In this document: positions 1 to 5,649 of the stretch, piece after piece
How the letters are laid out: every line of letters starts with the position of its first letter
Numbering within the stretch: position 1 is the first letter of the stretch
Assembly: GCA_946999025.1 (NCBI GenBank)
Contig: CAMQBP010000031.1
Location: 1 to 14,648 of the forward strand
Length of the DNA stretch: 14,648 nucleotides
Direction of reading: 5' to 3'
From: an uncultured Prevotella sp.
Lineage (GTDB): Bacteria; Bacteroidota; Bacteroidia; Bacteroidales; Bacteroidaceae
Position numbers and translations under genes: made by a program
Notes under the pieces: model-generated
Database searches by the model: none
What the model was told of the DNA's origin: nothing
What the model saw: only the letters and a program-made list of their open reading frames with translations

Positions 1-94
1 AGGCAAGCCTGATTGCGTTCGGCTCGTAATCTTTTTTAATAAAATAGGGGTATGATCATCATAATTCTTCAGCCGAAAGAAGCCTCTCTCCTCC

Positions 95-129
95 GAATTA
101 TGAATGATGAATTATGAATTATGAATTAA
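95..129. repeat. Heptamer tandem repeat, five copies of GAATTAT-like unit
   Basis: Five consecutive 7-base units are visible: GAATTAT, GAATGAT, GAATTAT, GAATTAT, GAATTAA. They are followed by a run of seven A. The repeat overlaps the 3' end of the small minus-strand gene and supplies its last codons and its TAA stop. AT-rich short tandem repeats of this kind are common between genes in Bacteroidales. A change in copy number would mostly alter the sequence beyond the stop codon. Confidence 0.85.
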
Positions 130-439
130 AAAAAGGTGGCGAATGAGCGTTTACCGCAAGCGGTTCACGATAAACTATTTGAGCTGTAAAAAGCTGTTTA
201 ACAATACGTTTTACAAGCAACACAGGCTGCCAAACAAAGAGTTTGGGCATGCTCATCTTGCACAGGTCAAAGTTACAAATGTAACAATACGCCTGCACTG
301 CGGTTTGATGTTGCTCTGTTTGGTCTAAGTGCTGTACAGTTATGCTGTGCGCATGAACGTCTTTAACGAGAAGAGCCGAGATGAAGGTAAGCACCATCAT
401 CCACGCCATCAATCTGCGTTTCGTCCTTCTTGTTGTCAT
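119..439 (-). CDS. Small exported His/Cys protein, possibly metal-binding
   Basis: This is a 106-residue protein counted from the ATG at 437-439; an upstream TTG (473-475) would add 12 residues but overlaps a candidate promoter. A basic start (about residues 1-10) is followed by a hydrophobic stretch (about 11-26), so it is probably exported or anchored in the inner membrane. After it come His29, His31, His37 and His44, then a C-Y-I-C-N-F motif (Cys52, Cys55) and Cys60. A second hydrophobic stretch lies at about 67-80, and the protein ends in a Pro-Pro-Phe-Phe segment. Small Bacteroidota proteins with a membrane segment, His-rich loop and C-x-I-C-x-F motif are often found beside metal-related outer-membrane receptors, from general knowledge; no such receptor is seen here. 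Metal binding is therefore an inference. The neighbouring phosphatase gene is on the same strand but 160 bases upstream. Confidence 0.5.
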   Translation of the reverse strand: MTTRRTKRRLMAWMMVLTFISALLVKDVHAHSITVQHLDQTEQHQTAVQAYCYICNFDLCKMSMPKLFVWQPVLLVKRIVKQLFTAQIVYREPLAVNAHSPPFFNS

Positions 440-472
440 TCGCACTAAAATAACTGTACAATCTTTAGCACG

Positions 473-480
473 CAAAAATA
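473..480 (-). promoter_or_regulatory. Possible -7 promoter element for the small exported protein
   Basis: Read on the minus strand this is TATTTTTG, a match to the Bacteroidota -7 element TAnnTTTG, about 33 bases upstream of the ATG at 439. No TTG is found at the expected -33 distance. An alternative copy of TATTTTTG lies at 545-552, with a TTG 22 bases further upstream. Either would favour the ATG start over the TTG at 475. Confidence 0.3.
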
Positions 481-600
481 GACAAAATATGGTAATCGCA
501 TGGTAAAGAAATCATTTTTGTCGCAATATTTTCATTTATCTTAACAAAAATATCGTTTCTTTACAATCCTTCGGCAACCATCAAAATGACTGACCTCAGG

Positions 601-1893
601 CTACTTCTTGGTTTGAAATTGATCTATCTTGTTCAGATAATAAGTCTTAAAGTCGTTCCAATGATAATAGGGAGCGATGTCGGTTGGGAGGGGTAGGGTG
701 GTCTCGTCTTCGTTCAGAAGCACCTTCACGAGGATGTCGTGTGGATGCGCTTGCGATCGGTAGAACACAAACTGCAGGTTGCAGGCCATGGGGAAGATGC
801 GGTAATCCAGCCAATTCTCATCATCCAAACGCTCCAAATCCTCAATCTGCTTGCCGTAACCATTGATGCCTAACAAGCATACCAAAGGCATTACCATGGT
901 GTCGTGTCCATAACGAAGCGTTGCGCCGGGGTGGGAGAGAGCCACGCAACTGTCAGCCTCAGTGATGATGCGGCGCAGCAACATGCGCTGCGAATAGGGC
1001 TGAACAGCCCCGTTCAAGGGCGACGGACCATAGTTGATGTACCACCAGGCATTGGTTTTTAGCCAAGCGTCATACAACTCGTCGTGAGTAAAGAGGTCTA
1101 AGAGCGACAGCTGATGGCGCAGTTCGGTGCTCTGCACGTTGCTGGCAAGGTTGTAAAGTTGGGTGTTTAATTGTGTTGCGTCAACGTGTTCGCGCCAATA
1201 GCTTTCATCTTTGAAAATTCGGTTCATCACCCCTACATGGTTGTCATGCCGCTTGGCAAAGGCCTCGTAGATGTCTTTTACCTTTCCGGGCATTTTGTTT
1301 TTGTATAAAGCCGTGTCGCCATACACCAAATAGGGCATGTCATACGCACTGGCATCGTGCGTGATGTGCAGTTGAGGATTGAGCTTTGCCAGCTGCTGCA
1401 AGGCATTTTCCATGGACAGGATGCAGCGAATGACGGTACTGCTCTTGGCATCTACGTTTCTTTTTCCACTCAACACTTCGGGAAAACGATCGAACATGCG
1501 GCGCGCTATCTGCTGATGTTGCTCGGCTCCGCGTAAGGTTAACTCGCCCAACCTGCCTTTCGACTCGTTGCAAATCAGCGTTACTTTGCGCAACACTTCC
1601 TGGCCCAAAGGGGTTAGTTTGCCCAGGCTGTCGGACTGTTGCAGCGTGCGAAGCGGACCGTTGTAATCGTTTGGGTCGATGAGATAGCGCGAACCGTGCC
1701 GTCCATAATGACTGATGTAAAACGGAACATATCCCTTTGGTGCAGGCGTGAGCTGCGGTTTGAGCGGCCCTGGATAAGCGTAATAGCCGTTGGCAGCCAA
1801 CAAAGGGTTGTTGCGAATCTCAGTTTTAGAAAGTTGAGCGTTGGAGGTAATCCAACAAAAGCATAAAGACAGGATGATTAAAGTTTTGTTCAT
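601..1893 (-). CDS. Secreted histidine acid phosphatase (MINPP/phytase-like, clade 2)
   Basis: The predicted product is a 430-residue phosphomonoesterase of the histidine phosphatase superfamily, clade 2, the group with phytases and multiple inositol polyphosphate phosphatases. The nucleophile motif R-H-G-S-R is at residues 65-69 (His66), and the proton-donor motif G-H-D-T is at 329-332 (His330, Asp331). Arg156, in a conserved S-T-V-I-R segment, fits the family's second phosphate-binding arginine. Residues 1-19 form a clear signal peptide ending S-N-A before Gln20, so it acts in the periplasm or outside. The ATG at 1891-1893 was chosen over a TTG at 1939-1941: the signal peptide begins exactly there, and a good promoter lies at 1922-1951, downstream of the TTG. 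The substrate (phytate or another phosphate ester) cannot be read from sequence. No linked transporter or SusC/D pair is in the window. Confidence 0.88.
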   Translation of the reverse strand: MNKTLIILSLCFCWITSNAQLSKTEIRNNPLLAANGYYAYPGPLKPQLTPAPKGYVPFYISHYGRHGSRYLIDPNDYNGPLRTLQQSDSLGKLTPLGQEVLRKVTLICNESKGRLGELTLRGAEQHQQIARRMFDRFPEVLSGKRNVDAKSSTVIRCILSMENALQQLAKLNPQLHITHDASAYDMPYLVYGDTALYKNKMPGKVKDIYEAFAKRHDNHVGVMNRIFKDESYWREHVDATQLNTQLYNLASNVQSTELRHQLSLLDLFTHDELYDAWLKTNAWWYINYGPSPLNGAVQPYSQRMLLRRIITEADSCVALSHPGATLRYGHDTMVMPLVCLLGINGYGKQIEDLERLDDENWLDYRIFPMACNLQFVFYRSQAHPHDILVKVLLNEDETTLPLPTDIAPYYHWNDFKTYYLNKIDQFQTKK

Positions 1894-1921
1894 CGTGGTA
1901 ACTATTGATTCATGAATGATG

Positions 1922-1951
1922 CAAAAGTAATGCTTTTGCAAGAAAAAGCAA
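1922..1951 (-). promoter_or_regulatory. Bacteroidota-type promoter for the histidine phosphatase
   Basis: On the minus strand TTG (1951-1949) is followed by 19 bases and then TACTTTTG (1929-1922). This matches the Bacteroidota consensus TTG-N19-21-TAnnTTTG. Transcription should begin near 1915, about 20 bases before the ATG at 1893. It lies back to back with the promoter at 1961-1991. Confidence 0.7.
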
Positions 1952-1960
1952 AGCGTTTAC

Positions 1961-1991
1961 TTGATGCTTTGCAAAAGTTATGCTATCTTTG
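1961..1991 (+). promoter_or_regulatory. Bacteroidota-type promoter for the 216-residue protein gene
   Basis: TTG at 1961-1963 is followed by 20 bases and then TATCTTTG at 1984-1991, a full match to the Bacteroidota consensus. Transcription should start near 1998, leaving a leader of about 78 bases before the ATG at 2076. The -33 elements of this and the opposing phosphatase promoter are only about 10 bases apart, so the two could influence each other. Confidence 0.72.
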
Positions 1992-2075
1992 CCTCAAAGA
2001 GTTTTTGCAGCAACTGTGTAAAACACGCGCCCTTGTCATCTGCGCACGCTCTTTTTGTCAAAACAAAGAATAATC

Positions 2076-2726
2076 ATGTCAATACCCAATGAATGGTCGG
2101 ACGACTATTGGTTGCTGTTGATGCAACTGTACCTGAAGAAGCCTATTGGCGTGAAAGCCTTGTATTCGCGCGCCATGGTTGACCTTAGCTTGGAGCTACA
2201 CATACCGCCACAGACCTTATACGAGCAGATGTTTCGGCTGAGACGACTGGACACACCACGCTTGGAAAAGCTGTGGAACGAGTATGCCGAGCACCCTAAC
2301 AAATTGGCTCGCGGGGTTAAGTTGCTGAGAAAGATGCGGGGATTTGGACAAGCAGCGTCGTTTTACGATGGGGTAGAGGTGAACGAATCTTTTGAACACG
2401 ACTTCAAACCGCTCGCGGCTGATGCGGAACTCACACCAATGATGCTCATCATCATCTTGGATTTGTATTTCAGGCTCGTACCTATTACCATGGTAGCCGA
2501 AACGCCCGAGATTGTCAGTCTGGCCAAATTAATGCGCCTGAAACCAGGAAAAATCGTGGAAGTGATGACGGTTTTCAAGTTCTGTGACCCATATCTGAAT
2601 CGTGATGACATGATGATTCACCCGCTGCTCGTACCCTGTCAGGACATTTGGCAGCGTTATGGCAGTGCCAATCCGGAACACTTGGCCGCGCTGGCCGCAC
2701 AGCTCAAGGATTATTTTAAAGATTGA
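2076..2726 (+). CDS. Conserved-looking hypothetical protein, 216 residues, helical
   Basis: I do not recognise the family. The ATG at 2076 gives 216 residues; a TTG at 2055 would add seven. The protein is soluble-looking, without a signal peptide. It has an aromatic-rich start (W-S-D-D-Y-W at 7-12), a probable helical region with many basic residues (about 45-92, including L-R-R-L and L-L-R-K-M-R), an acidic middle (about 100-120), a hydrophobic helix (122-137), and a C-terminal part with paired prolines and Cys170/Cys188. The region around 41-60 (I-P-P-Q-T-L-Y-E-Q-M-F) could pass for a helix-turn-helix, but I cannot support DNA binding. It has its own strong promoter and lies 176 bases upstream of rpoN on the same strand; a functional link to sigma-54 is only a possibility. 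The regular codon use and intact frame support a real gene. Confidence 0.75.
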   Translation: MSIPNEWSDDYWLLLMQLYLKKPIGVKALYSRAMVDLSLELHIPPQTLYEQMFRLRRLDTPRLEKLWNEYAEHPNKLARGVKLLRKMRGFGQAASFYDGVEVNESFEHDFKPLAADAELTPMMLIIILDLYFRLVPITMVAETPEIVSLAKLMRLKPGKIVEVMTVFKFCDPYLNRDDMMIHPLLVPCQDIWQRYGSANPEHLAALAAQLKDYFKD

Positions 2727-2829
2727 TCGTAGACGTTTTCTCTGCGTGCGCCAACCGAAAGCGAACCTGACAGCAGCGCAATCTTGGAAAATTACCCCCA
2801 AAAGAAGCGGATTATAAGAATATCTTTTG

Positions 2830-2868
2830 TATTTTTGCATGTGCGTCAACAGTACATGATGAACGCAC
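2830..2868 (+). promoter_or_regulatory. Candidate rpoN -7 element and leader hairpin
   Basis: TATTTTTG at 2830-2837 matches the Bacteroidota -7 element, but no TTG lies at the right distance upstream. Just after it, GTGCGT (2841-2846) and ACGCAC (2863-2868) could form a 6-base-pair stem with a 16-base loop, close to the expected transcript 5' end. This leader is about 60 bases long before the rpoN ATG. Confidence 0.35.
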
Positions 2869-2902
2869 GCGCACATCTTCTGAAGGGACTGGATATACAG
2901 TA

Positions 2903-4396
2903 ATGGCCAACAAACTCATACAGACTCAAGAGCAACGACAACAGCAGGTACAGCGACTCTCACAGCAACAAATGTTGCAAGTGAAGCTGCTGGAGATGCC
3001 GTTGACCGAACTGGAGGAGAGCGTCAACGCCGAATTGGATGACAATCCGGCGTTGGAGAAAGCCGAGGGGGAGGATCACCAAGAGAATGAAACGGATGGC
3101 CAGGACGAACGGGAGGAAGATTTTGCCGAGCGAACTGAACGCGAAGAGCGCGAAGAAGCGTTGGACAAAGCCCTGGAAAACATCGGCAGAGACGACGAGA
3201 TGCCTGACGCTTACGGAGCTTATCATCCGCAAGACAACGCCGACTATGAGGAGATTGTCTACGGAGACACCAAATCTTTCTACGACAAACTGAAAGAGCA
3301 GATGATGATGGAGAACCTCACGGACACGCAAAAAGACGTGATGGAATATCTCATCGGCTCGCTCGACGACGACGGTTACCTGCGAAAGGATGTAGAATCG
3401 ATTAGTGACGAACTGGCTATCTACCACAACATCGACGTCACGCCCACGCAAATAGAGGAGGTGTTGTATATTCTGCAAGGGTTCGACCCTGCGGGCATCG
3501 GCGCCAGGTCGCTGCAAGAGTGTCTGCTATTGCAAGTGGAAAGGCGCCCGGAGAGCAAACTCAAAGACATTTTGCAGCAAGTGGTGACCCGCCAGTTTGA
3601 CGCGTTCACCAAGAAACATTGGGACAAAATACAGGCCAATCTCAAACTATCCGACTTGCAACTGCGGGCGGTTCAAGAAGAGATACGCAAGCTCAATCCC
3701 AAACCCGGCGCATCAATGGGCGAGACCATGGGCAGGAACGTCCAGCAAATCACGCCCGACTTTATCATCGACGTGGATGACAATAACAATATATCGTTCA
3801 CACTGAACCAAGGAAAAATTCCACAATTGACCATCTCTCCAGCATTTTCTGACATGGTAGACACCTACAAGAACAACAAGGAGAACATGAACAGACAGGA
3901 AAAGGAAGCGCTGTTGTACGCCAAACAGAAAGTAGACAAGGCGCAAGGGTTCATCGATGCCATCAAACAACGCCGACATACGCTGTACATAACGATGAAA
4001 GCGATTATAGAATGGCAGCGTAAGTTCTTCATCGACGGTGACGAGTCAGATCTCAAACCCATGATTCTGAAAGACATTGCCGACAAGACCGAACTGGATA
4101 TCTCTACCATCTCGCGCGTAAGCAACATCAAGTATGCACAGACGAAATGGGGCACTTTCCCGCTCAGATTCTTCTTCACCGACAGCTATACCACCGAAGA
4201 TGGGGAAGAACTCTCTACCCGGAAAATCAAACTGGCACTGAAAGAAATAATCGACCACGAGGACAAACGCAAGCCGTTCAGTGATGAGGCGCTGGCCAAG
4301 GAACTGAAAAAGATGGGATTTCCCGTAGCCCGACGCACCGTAGCCAAGTACAGAGAACAATTAGGGTTATCGGTTGCCCGGCTTAGGAAAGAATAA
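2903..4396 (+). CDS. rpoN: RNA polymerase sigma-54 factor
   Basis: The 497-residue product is the alternative sigma factor that binds core RNA polymerase and recognises -24/-12 promoters, needing an AAA+ activator to open DNA. All regions are visible in order. Region I is a Gln/Leu-rich start (about 8-52, with Q-Q-M-L-Q-V-K-L-L-E-M). Region II is a long acidic linker (about 53-100). The core-binding domain follows (from about 130, including D-V-M-E-Y-L-I-G-S-L-D-D-D-G-Y-L). The helix-turn-helix lies at about 388-427 (S-T-I-S-R-V). The RpoN box A-R-R-T-V-A-K-Y-R-E occupies residues 476-485 near the C terminus. The length is normal for the family. No sigma-54 activator gene is in the window, so its regulon cannot be inferred from context. 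It is followed by an 81-base gap and the PAP2-like gene on the same strand, so read-through is likely. Confidence 0.97.
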   Translation: MANKLIQTQEQRQQQVQRLSQQQMLQVKLLEMPLTELEESVNAELDDNPALEKAEGEDHQENETDGQDEREEDFAERTEREEREEALDKALENIGRDDEMPDAYGAYHPQDNADYEEIVYGDTKSFYDKLKEQMMMENLTDTQKDVMEYLIGSLDDDGYLRKDVESISDELAIYHNIDVTPTQIEEVLYILQGFDPAGIGARSLQECLLLQVERRPESKLKDILQQVVTRQFDAFTKKHWDKIQANLKLSDLQLRAVQEEIRKLNPKPGASMGETMGRNVQQITPDFIIDVDDNNNISFTLNQGKIPQLTISPAFSDMVDTYKNNKENMNRQEKEALLYAKQKVDKAQGFIDAIKQRRHTLYITMKAIIEWQRKFFIDGDESDLKPMILKDIADKTELDISTISRVSNIKYAQTKWGTFPLRFFFTDSYTTEDGEELSTRKIKLALKEIIDHEDKRKPFSDEALAKELKKMGFPVARRTVAKYREQLGLSVARLRKE

Positions 4397-4430
4397 TTGA
4401 CTCATCGTTTGTCATTAATGACGCTAAAAC

Positions 4431-4481
4431 ATGAAGAAGAAACCATCCGCAAAGATACAACCTGCGGATGACACAATATGA
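4431..4481 (+). promoter_or_regulatory. Short upstream reading frame with hairpin before the PAP2-like gene
   Basis: A 16-codon frame starts at ATG 4431 and ends in a TGA at 4479-4481 that overlaps the ATG (4478-4480) of the next gene as ATGA. Inside it CATCCGCA (4444-4451) and TGCGGATG (4463-4470) form a perfect 8-base-pair dyad with an 11-base loop, ending 7 bases before the ATG. The arrangement could couple translation or shield the start of the PAP2-like gene. It could also be chance; the peptide begins M-K-K-K-P-S and has no recognisable function. Confidence 0.35.
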
Positions 4482-5098
4482 AAGAAAAGAACATTATTTT
4501 GGCCGCTCGGACGATAAGCATCGTCTTCACACCTTTCTATCTGCCCGTGCTTGGGTTGGTAGCACTATTCTTGTTGAGTTATCTCAACAGGCTGGTTCCT
4601 TGGTATTACAAGCTGACTGTCATCATGATGGTGTATCTTTTCACCGTGTTGCTGCCAACCTTGCTGATACACCTATATCGAAAATACCAGGGATGGACAC
4701 TGCACGAGCTGGGAATGAAAGAGCGACGAATGGTGCCTTACATCATCTCGATAGTGTGTTACTTCGCATGTTACTACATCATGAACCTGTATCACATCCC
4801 ACATTTCATCAGCAGTATTCTCATCACGGCACTCGCCATCCAAATTATCTGCGCGCTCATCAACGTCTGGTGGAAGATATCTACCCACTCGGCAGCCATC
4901 GGTGGAGTGACAGGCGCATTGATGTCGTTTGCCTTGTTGTTTCACTTCAATCCTACTTGGTGGCTTTGTTTGGCCATTTTGTTCGCAGGATTGGTGGGAT
5001 CGAGCCGCATCATTCTCAAGCAACACACGCTGTCACAGGTGAATGTTGGATTCATTGTTGGTCTGATATCCGCCTTCTATATTATCGCAATGATTTGA
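4478..5098 (+). CDS. PAP2-family-like integral membrane protein
   Basis: This 206-residue protein has about six hydrophobic membrane spans and remnants of the three PAP2 (type 2 phosphatidic acid phosphatase) motifs. C1 is degenerate (K-E-R-R-M-V-P at 81-87). C2 is T-H-S-A at 136-139 in place of P-S-G-H. C3 is well kept as S-R-x5-H at 176-183 (Arg177, His183). The usual Asp four residues after the C3 histidine is Gln187. PAP2 enzymes remove phosphate from membrane lipids such as undecaprenyl diphosphate or phosphatidylglycerol phosphate. Here the C3 nucleophile His is present, but the altered motifs leave activity uncertain. It is followed 20 bases later by purE and then ispG, so it is probably co-transcribed. 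An overlapping longer frame (4468-5112) is a shadow: only this frame has coherent membrane spans. The first 30 residues are hydrophobic and serve as a membrane anchor rather than a cleaved signal. Confidence 0.75.
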   Translation: MKEKNIILAARTISIVFTPFYLPVLGLVALFLLSYLNRLVPWYYKLTVIMMVYLFTVLLPTLLIHLYRKYQGWTLHELGMKERRMVPYIISIVCYFACYYIMNLYHIPHFISSILITALAIQIICALINVWWKISTHSAAIGGVTGALMSFALLFHFNPTWWLCLAILFAGLVGSSRIILKQHTLSQVNVGFIVGLISAFYIIAMI

Positions 5099-5118
5099 AA
5101 TCAAACTCTTAAAACAAT

Positions 5119-5634
5119 ATGAATATGAAACCATTAGTAAGCATCATCATGGGTAGCACAAGCGATCTCCCAGTCATGGAGAAAGCGTGTAAGTTTCTGA
5201 ACGACCTGAAAATACCCTTTGAAGTAAACGCTTTGTCGGCTCACCGCACGCCCGCTGCCGTTGAAGATTTTGCCAAAGAGGCCGCAAACAGAGGTATCAA
5301 AGTAATTATAGCCGCTGCCGGAATGGCTGCTGCGCTGCCTGGTGTGATTGCTGCCAACACCACATTGCCCGTCATCGGCGTTCCTATTAAAGGAATGTTA
5401 GACGGCTTAGACGCCATGCTCAGCATCATACAGATGCCACCGGGCATTCCAGTTGCCACGGTAGGGGTTAACGCTTCCATGAACGCTGCTATCCTTGCGG
5501 TGGAGATGTTGGCACTGACAGACGAATCAATCGCGCAAAAAATCAAAGATCATAAAGCAGGATTGGGCGCCAAAATCACGAAAGCAAATGCTGATTTGGC
5601 AGCAATAAAAGATTACGAATACAAGACTAACTAA
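5119..5634 (+). CDS. purE: N5-carboxyaminoimidazole ribonucleotide mutase (PurE)
   Basis: The 171-residue product converts N5-CAIR to CAIR in de novo purine synthesis, in the cytoplasm, as an octamer in known class I enzymes. Visible motifs are G-S-T-S-D (12-16), S-A-H-R-T-P (40-45, catalytic His42, equal to E. coli His45), the A-G-M-A-A-A-L-P-G segment (67-75), G-V-P-I-K-G (87-92) and Q-M-P-P-G-I-P-V. The length fits class I PurE. One oddity is that class I enzymes usually read A-A-H-L-P-G, while here Ala72 stands where E. coli has His75; the codon is GCG. The start at 5119 matches the usual length; a Met at residue 3 is an alternative. No purK is in the window. The gene lies 15 bases upstream of ispG and 20 bases after the PAP2-like gene, indicating one transcription unit. 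Confidence 0.95.
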   Translation: MNMKPLVSIIMGSTSDLPVMEKACKFLNDLKIPFEVNALSAHRTPAAVEDFAKEAANRGIKVIIAAAGMAAALPGVIAANTTLPVIGVPIKGMLDGLDAMLSIIQMPPGIPVATVGVNASMNAAILAVEMLALTDESIAQKIKDHKAGLGAKITKANADLAAIKDYEYKTN

Positions 5635-5649
5635 GAGAAACGTGTACTC

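Noticed and set aside
143..328. 61-codon plus-strand frame opposite the small exported protein
   Set aside because: The minus strand shows a hydrophobic start and ordered His/Cys motif; this frame shows nothing comparable.
1894..1941. TTG start extending the phosphatase by 16 residues
   Set aside because: The promoter at 1922-1951 overlaps it, and the signal peptide starts exactly at the ATG at 1893.
4468..5112. 214-codon plus-strand frame overlapping the PAP2-like gene
   Set aside because: The other frame (4478-5098) has coherent membrane spans and the S-R-x5-H motif; this one is His/Ser-rich with no motifs and overlaps the gene almost completely.
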